From: an uncultured Bacteriovoracaceae bacterium
GTDB taxonomy: Bacteria > Bdellovibrionota > Bacteriovoracia > Bacteriovoracales > Bacteriovoracaceae
Direction: 5' to 3'
Assembly (NCBI GenBank): GCA_950054155.1
Contig: CATLOT010000002.1
Coordinates: 122,505-186,504, forward strand
DNA: 64,000 nt
The notes beneath the pieces are model-generated. The model worked only from the letters and a program-made list of their open reading frames with translations. It made no database searches and had not been told where the DNA came from. Positions 19,201 through 26,277 of the stretch are shown one piece after another. Position 1 is the first letter of the stretch; every line of letters starts with the position of its first letter. The position numbers and the translations under genes were made by a program.

Positions 19201-19441
19201 AGACAAAATGAAGGAACTTGTATCTCCTAGAGAAGCAAGTCTGAGAGAAATGGCAACTGTTGCGGCAAACCTTAATAGAAGAGTTGTTGCTTCTGAATCG
19301 GCGAGACTTGGTGAACAAATGCACGATAATCCTTGCGTGGCCCAACAGGGCTATAACGGTGCCCGCGGGGGTAATGCTGGGCCTGGATCAATCCTTGATA
19401 TGACAGGTATGGACATCATCAACCAGGCCATGGGCTTTTAA
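16286..19441 (+). CDS. Large secreted protein of unknown function (1051 aa)
   Basis: A long signal peptide (n-region rich in Lys/Arg, h-region VCFGLITMPSAVA) is cleaved around residue 43. A Met/Gln-rich stretch (MNQMMQQRQAAMQQAMMQ) occupies residues ~62-90. The rest is mostly helical with coiled-coil-like repeats (residues ~165-200, ~740-790) and about 20 cysteines. No transmembrane segment or catalytic motif is visible. ATG 16301 with AAAAGGATAG upstream is an equally good start. It is the first gene of an apparent three-gene operon, with 29 bp to the lipoprotein metallopeptidase and then 1 bp to the small basic protein, so it may be a partner or substrate of that peptidase. Confidence 0.65.
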   Translation: MKRIEMKSTSRSQQNTKLWRRLLKSATVHGVCFGLITMPSAVAQDSGLKDAAKGAFQIIQSGMNQMMQQRQAAMQQAMMQAQINQLQPQKVPSKYYPQCAVSKAVTDFPEGACEGPISPADLSSVDAFKFLAVNYESFYENLLATNQNSTMPVGIQCIEEANKRTEVQLQDKINALNALIGEVRKQTQNFEQEAAKIKEEMDINKDLLYGPIRNADVRATNLLADFSPACQNYYKNGGKGEITKGGFSSLRDTVETHRNQAATFTNNKNSYVNDLKNQLNTIRSEVAKTGIGIMNSEERLRGVMSIGGSTFNFGSAGTIISSSIASFQNDFSVIQRDLAKVGYNISTEDMNGDFNQRMSRFKKGAKEYFMKEAVNNCVNGAGATGIGLTTDQILNGLRHRRASGSSTTLAAYKTALNNILESDAFIEDKMNAIATLDKKYGVGEVYIQVAGADADSSSMTPYGLYVKQIETCKARVEQDDTFSTSSTMREYGSIAERIADAERAMQKAINLEANFLNELTTGIYDRVVNCEGIQSDASRCDYRNGGAEVFATQDPKFCISHATNCATEVTQCYQEADKIVQTKQAKMKALASTFNERVSRLVAQQEFFLNQIKSQVVNDAEFIKRFIPGSLYSFPDDLFIDMPEEAMVNDYGVALRGGGNLDSLVVDLPKKLETLKGMLEGQRLNVTKHLGDYLKDQAEGMQKDAQKWTALKEKCNAAIEGYNQQVAQQNQAGAEADAKAREADALAQTFCQKYSDAAMNPAAGCGKADDLAKEVYEVSGSLANSAGVRQAVQDFQYHCKQANNEGEESDDDRPSVAEKQFEAFEQVCNSRTSDENLHAYIKDQIEDQLDDIGATSDERAAVMALLRNPADSGRDIASSTSLSTEFKGSDFIKKIVEPYVDMLRGGENITISKLDIPDNANITNREDLSQAYEEINQAAEENVGYCKGLYLSKKRSAVTFCANNLAKENCMEDKMKELVSPREASLREMATVAANLNRRVVASESARLGEQMHDNPCVAQQGYNGARGGNAGPGSILDMTGMDIINQAMGF

Positions 19442-19470
19442 ACGAGAAGAAGGGGCTGAAAGAAAAGAAG

Positions 19471-21861
19471 ATGAAAGGGAATTCACATCACATATTGCTC
19501 ATCACGGTAGGCATCCTAATTGGAGGCCTATCTTCATGTGTGCCCTCCCCTAGTAATAGTGGTGGAGGCTCTAAAACTGGCCGCGGTACCACCGGTAACG
19601 GAACCTTCTCAGTGCAACCTAATTTTGGTCGCTATCTCAGTGATAATCCCATTGCGATCTCAGGAAATGACTCCCTCACAAGTGCCGCGAACCTCAGTTC
19701 ATACCTTGATCGTGAGGAAAAGTTTATCACTTCTAATCAATTCCTCTTTGGTTCCTGTACAGCAGCAGGCAATAGTATTTCCCAATGTTTTGAAATCAGA
19801 AATGATGAAAATTCAAGTTACCTCACGGCCACCGAAAACCGCTGGGCCTTTGCTACGTCAAGTGAAGAATTTCTTCAGGTTCAGGCCTTTGGCAATATTC
19901 GCGATATCACCGATAAATTCCATGACCACTTAGAGTTCAGTTATAATCTGTCTCAATCCTATGGTTATTCTTCGGCCATTCCCACTCAGCTTTTCACAAG
20001 TAATGATCGCGCCTTTTGGTTTAAAAATGGTCTCTTAAAAGGCTACTCAAACTGTGGCGTCGACAATAATGCTTTCTATGACCCCGCTGGAAATTCGGTT
20101 TGTCTAGGAAGTGTGGTTGGTAATGAAAGTGTCGTTATTGACCCGCCTCTTTACATGGCAACAGATCCTACAATTACCTGGCATGAAATGGGTCACGCCT
20201 TTGTTAAAGTTAATATGAATATGAGGCACCGTGCTTTTGAGCAAGCGATTCTTGAGGAGTCTGCCCTTGGCTATCTCTTCTATGATGAGGCAGGATCTAT
20301 CAATGAAGGACTCGCTGACTTTTACAGCTTCTTTATGAATAAGAGGCCGGTTCTTGGCGACTGGGGTCTAGGCCGCTACCTTCTTCAAGCAAGACCACTA
20401 TCTGAATCGAGTGACCTCCATGCTCCTGGATTTTCTGAAACCCAGGAAGGACGCCTCTCCTACCCCCAATTTGTAAACTATGACCCCAATGAGCCAGAAG
20501 TGCCCTATGAAGTCGTTCACTATGCTGGTCAAATTCCTAGCCACTTCTTCTACGCTTTCTATCAATCTCTTGTGTCCCCTACAACTTGTGGGGTCACAGA
20601 GGACAATGCACTTAAGCTCACCATGCACCTTATCTTCGAGACAATGGCCGAGTTAGGTGATCAAACAGCAACAGGTCATGGTGTGCTCACAACAAATTCA
20701 ACTCAATTTAAAGTGAATCTCGATCCAACTAATGCTATCGAATGGCTATCAAAGAATCGTCCGGTAACTTTTAGACGCTTCTTTCAGGTCTTTTCAAAGT
20801 ACTTCCTTCAAACGCTAGGAAATCCCCTTTATAATATTTGTAATGGCCGCGAATATTATCGTGATGATTATGAAAAACTCCTTGATAGTTACGGTCTCCT
20901 TCTCTTTAAGACCTATAATGAAAATGGAAATAATCAATTTAATGGTCATAGCGCAAGTGTCACATCGGTAACGCCAACAAATAGAGTGAAATCAAATCTC
21001 ATCTCTAAAGATCTTCTTATTCTTGATAACAGAGAAAATGCGGCGACCGCCTTCGTTATTGACGGTCAATCCGATATTAAGGCGGCCATGGAAGCCCTTC
21101 TTCTCAGTGGCAGTGTGTCTTCTATCTCCTCTGAGATTGATTCAAATTTTGGTTACAATAATGGAAATGCCAAAATCAGCCCCGGTGAGGTTGTTGGCGT
21201 CGCCGTCAATGTCTTTAATAACTCTAATTCAACAATGGGTGGAGTGCGCCTTCTCGCTAATGATTGGGATCACACTAAAAACGGTGCCCCTTGTAATAAT
21301 CTAGGGGATAACTTTCCCCTGGCCTCCGAAGGAGCAGCAGACCTTACTGGTGATAACGCCGCAACCCCGGGTGACTGTAGCTATATTACCCGAGACAATG
21401 GACTTGAGGCCTTTGAAGATATAGCCCCTGTTTGTCTTGTGGAACTCAATGATGATGATGCTACAAAATGGGTCACTCAGGACAAACTAAGAACGCAAAT
21501 GGGCCTTCCAAAGAACAGATGCCTTGGTGGGGAAAACTCACTTAAAGATTGCTTCATCCGCGCCGTAAAGGGAGCAGATCACAGTTTTTACTCGCGAATT
21601 GAGCCAAAACAGACGTGGGCTGAAACCCTAATTACAGATGATGGCGTCCCTCAATTTAGCTCAAGCAATGTCCTCTACTTTGAGATTAGTCCCTCTATTC
21701 CTCCAGGGACGACCTTTAATTGTCGTCTTAGAGCCTCTTTTTCAAACTGTGAGGATTGCCACCACGACGCTCTCAATGGCAACGATGACTACCTTGATTA
21801 CGAATACTCAGGGGCAAAGCCCTTTAAAATTATTAATTTTCAATTCACTGTGATCGACTAA
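19471..21861 (+). CDS. Lipoprotein gluzincin-like metallopeptidase
   Basis: 796 aa. The lipoprotein signal has lipobox LSSC (Cys23), then a Gly/Ser linker. HEMGH at residues 238-242 is a zinc HExxH motif. SINEGLADFYSFF with Glu279 resembles the thermolysin-type third ligand and NE helix, though the 41-residue gap is longer than in thermolysin. The C-terminal ~280 residues have beta-rich sequence and disulfide-type cysteines (NCEDCHHD, CNNLGDNF). It is likely a lipid-anchored peptidase of the periplasm or outer membrane. It is the second gene of the operon and overlaps neither neighbour. Zinc binding is motif-based; the family assignment is inference. Confidence 0.65.
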   Translation: MKGNSHHILLITVGILIGGLSSCVPSPSNSGGGSKTGRGTTGNGTFSVQPNFGRYLSDNPIAISGNDSLTSAANLSSYLDREEKFITSNQFLFGSCTAAGNSISQCFEIRNDENSSYLTATENRWAFATSSEEFLQVQAFGNIRDITDKFHDHLEFSYNLSQSYGYSSAIPTQLFTSNDRAFWFKNGLLKGYSNCGVDNNAFYDPAGNSVCLGSVVGNESVVIDPPLYMATDPTITWHEMGHAFVKVNMNMRHRAFEQAILEESALGYLFYDEAGSINEGLADFYSFFMNKRPVLGDWGLGRYLLQARPLSESSDLHAPGFSETQEGRLSYPQFVNYDPNEPEVPYEVVHYAGQIPSHFFYAFYQSLVSPTTCGVTEDNALKLTMHLIFETMAELGDQTATGHGVLTTNSTQFKVNLDPTNAIEWLSKNRPVTFRRFFQVFSKYFLQTLGNPLYNICNGREYYRDDYEKLLDSYGLLLFKTYNENGNNQFNGHSASVTSVTPTNRVKSNLISKDLLILDNRENAATAFVIDGQSDIKAAMEALLLSGSVSSISSEIDSNFGYNNGNAKISPGEVVGVAVNVFNNSNSTMGGVRLLANDWDHTKNGAPCNNLGDNFPLASEGAADLTGDNAATPGDCSYITRDNGLEAFEDIAPVCLVELNDDDATKWVTQDKLRTQMGLPKNRCLGGENSLKDCFIRAVKGADHSFYSRIEPKQTWAETLITDDGVPQFSSSNVLYFEISPSIPPGTTFNCRLRASFSNCEDCHHDALNGNDDYLDYEYSGAKPFKIINFQFTVID

Positions 21862-21862
21862 T

Positions 21863-22510
21863 ATGAAGAAAGGACTACTCCTCACATTTTCCCTGGTTCT
21901 TATCATAGGCGTAATTTATAAGCTCTCCTCTCCCAGTGAAGAGTGGCAAACTTTTAAAAAGACGGCTCACAATGAAATTCAAAGTTATCCCACCACAACA
22001 GAAGAAAAGAAGAGAGTGAAAATATCTCCTCAAAAAGAAGAAAAATCTCAAAAAAGAAAAGAGCGCCTCCCCGCTTCAAAACGCCCATCAAGCGTCGTTT
22101 CAAGTCAACGCAAAGAAGTGACTCTTCCCGGGCAAAAATGGAAGGATAAAGCAAAGCCTCTTAACAAACCCCATAAGGATTGGAAGAAGCGTATGGGTAA
22201 TGACCTCCTTCGTTTCTTGCGTCCCGAAACAAAACTCTTTGTTCGCCAATTAGAATCCTTAACGATCAATAATAAAGGCAACCCTCATCATGTTGAGAAG
22301 GTTCTCGTTAAGCTTTCTTCTCCAGAGGGGAAGCTCTATAGTTATAATGCTTTAGTCGATAGTGAATCGGGAAAACTTATTAAGACGTGGAATAGAACGA
22401 TTCATGAAAACATAGCTTTAAAAGACCATCATGACCACGACGACCACACTCCCCGAGGAAAGTTTCGCCCAAGTGGCGCCATCACAAAGCAAGGCAGTAT
22501 TCGCTACTAG
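21863..22510 (+). CDS. Membrane-anchored basic protein with His/Asp cluster
   Basis: 215 aa. One N-terminal hydrophobic helix (LLLTFSLVLIIGVIYKL) could be an anchor or uncleaved signal. Next comes a strongly basic, low-complexity region (residues ~45-115), then a compact domain (FVRQLESLTI... YSYNALVDSESGKLIKTWNRTIHE) that resembles a PepSY-like or propeptide-like fold, and finally DHHDHDDH near the C-terminus, a possible metal-binding patch. It starts 1 bp after the metallopeptidase stop. A propeptide or metal-delivery partner for that peptidase is a guess. Confidence 0.5.
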   Translation: MKKGLLLTFSLVLIIGVIYKLSSPSEEWQTFKKTAHNEIQSYPTTTEEKKRVKISPQKEEKSQKRKERLPASKRPSSVVSSQRKEVTLPGQKWKDKAKPLNKPHKDWKKRMGNDLLRFLRPETKLFVRQLESLTINNKGNPHHVEKVLVKLSSPEGKLYSYNALVDSESGKLIKTWNRTIHENIALKDHHDHDDHTPRGKFRPSGAITKQGSIRY

Positions 22511-24441
22511 ACTTGGTATTGCTCATACTCTTTAAGACAATCAGGATTACTTACAGCTTCAATATTTTGCAGTTCTCTTCGCGCTAAAATACGATTTATT
22601 GCGAGCTCCATCTTTTTGCCGCTTCGAGTGTAAGGAATATCACTTACAGCCCATACATGGCGCGGCATATGGCGAGGAGTGGTGTTAGAGCGGATATGAT
22701 TTTTAACTTCTTTTATCCTCTCCTCACTTAACTTTTCCCCAGAGGTAAGCTTAACAAAGAGTACGACCTCAACGTCCCCTTCAATCTGTCGCCCTACACA
22801 GAGACTGTCTTCAATCCAGTTCAATTGCTCAGTTTGACGATAAATTTCAGCTGTCCCAATACGAACGCCACCAGGATTAAGGGTGGCATCACTTCTACCA
22901 TAGACAATAACTCCGCCTCTATTTGTGACTTCGATAAAATCACCGTGATGCCAAAGGCCAGGATACTCGTTAAAATAAGCGTCTTTAATACGCTCACCAT
23001 TTTCATCACCAAGAAAGTAGAGCGGACGAGAAGGAAAGCTCTTTTGGCACACAAGCTCGCCTTCTCCATCAACGACTTTCTCCCCTTGATCATCAACTGC
23101 GGCAACGGCCATCCCAAGACCAAGGCACTGAATTTCACCTGGATAAACAGGAAGAGTCGGATTACCAAGCATGAAACAGCCAATAATATCGGTGCCTCCA
23201 GCAATTGAGCTCACGCAGACATCTTCTTTCAAGTTTTTATAAATAAAGTCATACTGCTCAGGAAGGAGAGGCGCCCCCGTTGAGAGAATACTTTCAAGAG
23301 ACGGTAAGGAGCTCTTGGCCTTATAACCGCTATCCTCTAAAGCCTTTAAGAATTTTGGACTTGTTCCAAAGATATTAATTTCCTCTCTCTCAATTGTTTC
23401 AAAGAATTCCCCTAAACTAGGAACCCCCGGTGAGCCTTCATAGAGGCAAACTCGAGAGCCAAAGAAGAGAGAGCTCACAAGCCAATTCCACATCATCCAA
23501 CCACAGGTCGTAAAATAAAGGATCGACTTCTCTTGAGTGAGGTCACTATGAAGACCGAGCTCTTTAATATGCTGAAGTAGGGTCCCCCCAACACTGTGAA
23601 CGATGCACTTAGGTTTGCCAGTCGTCCCTGATGAGTACATGATGTATTGGGGACTTTGAAAAGGCACCCTCTTAAAAGAAAGTTCCTCTTCATGGCCTAA
23701 GAAGTCATCCCATGCCACAAATTTCTCTTTATTCTTAAGCCCGTCAAAAGAGAGCCCCTTTTTAAGAAAGTCTACGACGACTATTTTTTCAATTCCACAA
23801 AGGCGGCTGCTCACCTCATCGAGCTTTTCCATGAGGTCAAAACTCTTGCCGTTATACTCATAACCATTCACAGCAACAAGAACCTTCGGTAAGCTTTGGC
23901 CAAAGCGATCAACGACCCCTTCAATACCAAAGTCACAGCTCGTGCTTGTAAAAACGGCCCCCATGGAGCTTGCAGCAAGCATAGAAATAACGGTTTCATT
24001 ACAATTAGGCATGTAACAAGCGAGAACGTCACCTGAATTCATAACCGTTTTAAGACTTCCCTGTAACCGTGCGGTCACCTTTCTTAAATCGTCATAGGTC
24101 AGTTTTTCTTGGCGAGAGGATTCGTGAATAAAGTGAAGGGCATAGTCATCACCTCGTCCTCTCTTTAACAGGTTTTCCGCAAAATTGAGACGGACTCCCG
24201 GAAACCACCCATACTCGTCAAATCCCATATCGGTAGAGACAAGTCTGCGGTCTCCTTCATAGCTCAGATCAAAGTAGTCAAAGAGTGAGTTCCAAAAGGA
24301 CTCACTCTTTTCAACCGTATACTGATGAAAATCTTGATAGTCTTTAAAAGAAGTCCCCTCTCGTTGCTCAAACCACTTTTGAAAGTGATAAATTTGAGAC
24401 TTCTCTATTCTTACACGAGTTGGCTTCCAAAGAGCTTGCAT
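22507..24441 (-). CDS. aacS: Acetoacetyl-CoA synthetase (acetoacetate--CoA ligase)
   Basis: 644 aa, the full family length. It is an ANL-superfamily enzyme activating acetoacetate to acetoacetyl-CoA with ATP. Key sites are the P-loop-like YSSGTTGKPKCIVHSVGG, where the IVH-GG context is characteristic of AacS, the TCGWMMWNWLVS motif, GGTDIIG, and the C-terminal YTRSGKKMEL with the catalytic Lys. The N-terminal WFPGVRLNFAENLL is also typical. It is the last gene of fumarase-alpha/fumarase-beta/aacS, 12 bp after the beta gene. This pairing suits disposal of acetoacetate from tyrosine or leucine breakdown. The stop overlaps the convergent gene in CTAG. Confidence 0.92.
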   Translation of the reverse strand: MQALWKPTRVRIEKSQIYHFQKWFEQREGTSFKDYQDFHQYTVEKSESFWNSLFDYFDLSYEGDRRLVSTDMGFDEYGWFPGVRLNFAENLLKRGRGDDYALHFIHESSRQEKLTYDDLRKVTARLQGSLKTVMNSGDVLACYMPNCNETVISMLAASSMGAVFTSTSCDFGIEGVVDRFGQSLPKVLVAVNGYEYNGKSFDLMEKLDEVSSRLCGIEKIVVVDFLKKGLSFDGLKNKEKFVAWDDFLGHEEELSFKRVPFQSPQYIMYSSGTTGKPKCIVHSVGGTLLQHIKELGLHSDLTQEKSILYFTTCGWMMWNWLVSSLFFGSRVCLYEGSPGVPSLGEFFETIEREEINIFGTSPKFLKALEDSGYKAKSSLPSLESILSTGAPLLPEQYDFIYKNLKEDVCVSSIAGGTDIIGCFMLGNPTLPVYPGEIQCLGLGMAVAAVDDQGEKVVDGEGELVCQKSFPSRPLYFLGDENGERIKDAYFNEYPGLWHHGDFIEVTNRGGVIVYGRSDATLNPGGVRIGTAEIYRQTEQLNWIEDSLCVGRQIEGDVEVVLFVKLTSGEKLSEERIKEVKNHIRSNTTPRHMPRHVWAVSDIPYTRSGKKMELAINRILARRELQNIEAVSNPDCLKEYEQYQV

Positions 24442-24453
24442 AGATTCCCTTTT

Positions 24454-25029
24454 CTACTTATTAAGGCGCTCGCCTAATTTTGTTTTGGACTCGTCCTCAA
24501 CTTTTTGATGAAGGCTATTACCGTGGGCGTCCATAGTCACAACTACAGGAAATTCATCGACACTGAGTTCCCAGATCGCCTCGGGAGAGCCAAATTTCTC
24601 TTTAAGATAAACATTGTCTACGCTCTTTATCTTTTCGGCTAAAACCTGAGCGGCCCCACCGATAGCGTGAAAATAAACACAGCCATAGGTTTTATTACCT
24701 TCAAGAGTCTTAGGCCCCATTCCGCCTTTACCGATCACGCCAACGATTCCATGGTCGCGCATGACCTCCCACTGATAGGGCTCTTCACGAATGGAGGTCG
24801 TAGGACCTGCTGCCTTTACCTCGTAGCTTCCGTCCTTATTTTCAAGAACAACAGGGCCACAATGATAAATGATTTGATTTTCAAGACTCACAGGACTTGG
24901 ATTGCCTTCATGGAGATACTTGTGAATCGCATCTCTTCCTGTGAAGAGCTTGCCACTAATGAGGACCATATCCCCCACTTTGAGTTCTCTAACTTTTTCT
25001 TTTGAAAATGGATACTCTAAACGAATCAT
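24454..25029 (-). CDS. Class I (Fe-S) fumarate hydratase, beta subunit
   Basis: 191 aa, matching the C-terminal domain of class I fumarase and tartrate dehydratase. LKVGDMVLISGKLFTGRDAIHKYL and IYHCGPVV are diagnostic, followed by GPTTSIREEPY and GKGGMG. With the alpha subunit encoded 15 bp upstream it would form the two-subunit enzyme interconverting fumarate and malate. A tartrate dehydratase cannot be excluded from sequence alone, but the operon with aacS favours fumarate. Confidence 0.9.
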   Translation of the reverse strand: MIRLEYPFSKEKVRELKVGDMVLISGKLFTGRDAIHKYLHEGNPSPVSLENQIIYHCGPVVLENKDGSYEVKAAGPTTSIREEPYQWEVMRDHGIVGVIGKGGMGPKTLEGNKTYGCVYFHAIGGAAQVLAEKIKSVDNVYLKEKFGSPEAIWELSVDEFPVVVTMDAHGNSLHQKVEDESKTKLGERLNK

Positions 25030-25044
25030 CTCTTCTCTCCCTTC

Positions 25045-26193
25045 TTAGTAGAGCCACTTGGAAATAGCATTATCATTTTTGAGGACAACACCAAGACGAC
25101 GGTAGGCCCAACACATATAGGAAATGGATACAAAGTAACTAGCAGGAAGTCGGTTAAGAGCCCCTATTTTACAGCCCAGTAACGTTGTCTTTCCACCAAA
25201 GCCCATAGGACCAATACCCAATTCATTGGAAGTGGCCACAATATCCTTTTCAAGTTCACGAAGATCAGGATGAGAGTTCTCATCATCCAGACGGCGCAGG
25301 AGCTGCTCCTTAGAGTTCACATAACCTGCCCCTCTATCGCCACCAATAGTGACTCCCAGAACACCTGGACCACAACCCTTGCCTTGTGCTTTTTGAACAG
25401 CATCAAGAATTACTTTTCTGACACCATCAAGATCGCGTCCTGCCCCAAGCTCGGTATGAGGAAGAGAGTATTGCGCCCCTACATTCTCACACCCGCCACC
25501 TTTTAACATAAGGCGAATTTCAATTGTTTTCTTATCATGTTCGTGAAAGTGAATATCAGGATGACCGGGACCAATATTCATGGTGTCGTTCTTACCAGTC
25601 AGGGAGTCGACACTATTTTGGCGAAGGTAACCAAGTTCCGTTGCCTTAACCACGGCCTTTTCTACTGTCTTCTTAAATTTATTCTGATGGAAACCAGCCG
25701 GGTGATTAACGAAGAAAAGAATTGTTCCCGTATCCTGACAAAGGGGCTGAGACTTTCTCTTCGCAAGTTCAATATTGGCCTTAATAATGCCCATGGCATA
25801 TTCAGCCGTTGTATTCTTCTCTTCTCTTTCAAGAGCTTCTAAAATGACCTTTTGAACATCTTCAGGAATTTCAGCACTGGTCTTACGAATAAGCTCTAAG
25901 ACCGAGTCGAAAAGGTGATCTTTTGCAGCGACTTTCTTCTTAGCCACTTTCTTCTTAGCCACTTTCTTCTTAGCAACTTTTTTCTTGGCGACCTTTTTCT
26001 TAGCCACTTTTTTCTTCGCTACTTTCTTTTTAGCCACTTTTTTCTTCGCTACTTTCTTTTTAGCTACTTTTTTCTTCGCGACATTTTTCTTAGCCGCTTT
26101 CTTCGCTACCTTTTTTCTTGTGGTTTGCTTCTTAGCGACTTTCTTCTTCGCCACCTTCTTTTTGGCCTTTTTAGCCACTTTTTTCTTAGCCAT
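25045..26193 (-). CDS. Class I fumarase alpha subunit fused to a histone-H1-like lysine-rich N-terminal tail
   Basis: 382 aa. Residues 1-91 are Lys/Ala/Val repeats, including ten consecutive perfect VAKKK units at 38-87. Residues ~92-382 are a normal class I fumarase alpha domain. The three [4Fe-4S] cysteine contexts are visible: [18 protein letters not shown] and LLGCKIG. The tail resembles bacterial H1-like proteins (AlgP/HctB type) and would bind DNA, RNA or polyphosphate by charge. The single open frame, a downstream [11 protein letters not shown] active-site region and an ATG at the tail start (MAKKK, preceded by GAGGATATT) support a real fusion. No ATG lies between tail and enzyme domain. 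It is the first gene of the operon with fumarase beta and aacS. Confidence 0.88.
   Translation of the reverse strand: MAKKKVAKKAKKKVAKKKVAKKQTTRKKVAKKAAKKNVAKKKVAKKKVAKKKVAKKKVAKKKVAKKKVAKKKVAKKKVAKKKVAKKKVAAKDHLFDSVLELIRKTSAEIPEDVQKVILEALEREEKNTTAEYAMGIIKANIELAKRKSQPLCQDTGTILFFVNHPAGFHQNKFKKTVEKAVVKATELGYLRQNSVDSLTGKNDTMNIGPGHPDIHFHEHDKKTIEIRLMLKGGGCENVGAQYSLPHTELGAGRDLDGVRKVILDAVQKAQGKGCGPGVLGVTIGGDRGAGYVNSKEQLLRRLDDENSHPDLRELEKDIVATSNELGIGPMGFGGKTTLLGCKIGALNRLPASYFVSISYMCWAYRRLGVVLKNDNAISKWLY
25933..26082 (-). repeat. Ten tandem 15-bp units encoding VAKKK
   Basis: Ten back-to-back 15-bp units encode identical pentapeptides, though third-codon positions vary between units (GTG, GTC and GTA; AAA and AAG). 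That implies the amino-acid pattern is selected and not freshly duplicated DNA. Degenerate units continue to 26190. Gain or loss of units stays in frame. The opposite strand gives spurious Phe-rich reading frames. Confidence 0.9.
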
Positions 26194-26277
26194 AATATCC
26201 TCGTCTTTTCTGATTTCTTAATCGCTTGAAATCTTATACTGTTATGGGGATGTTTTCCAGTCACGGCCAAGGAATCT

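Noticed and set aside
25933..26082. Tandem 15-bp repeats as a possible CRISPR or satellite
   Set aside because: There are no spacers, and the unit matches the codon period of a coding repeat inside an enzyme gene.
25915..26229. Phe-rich reading frames on the plus strand (repeated FLATFF pattern)
   Set aside because: They are the complement of the AAG/AAA-rich VAKKK repeats. They have no start context and no biological sense as transmembrane proteins.
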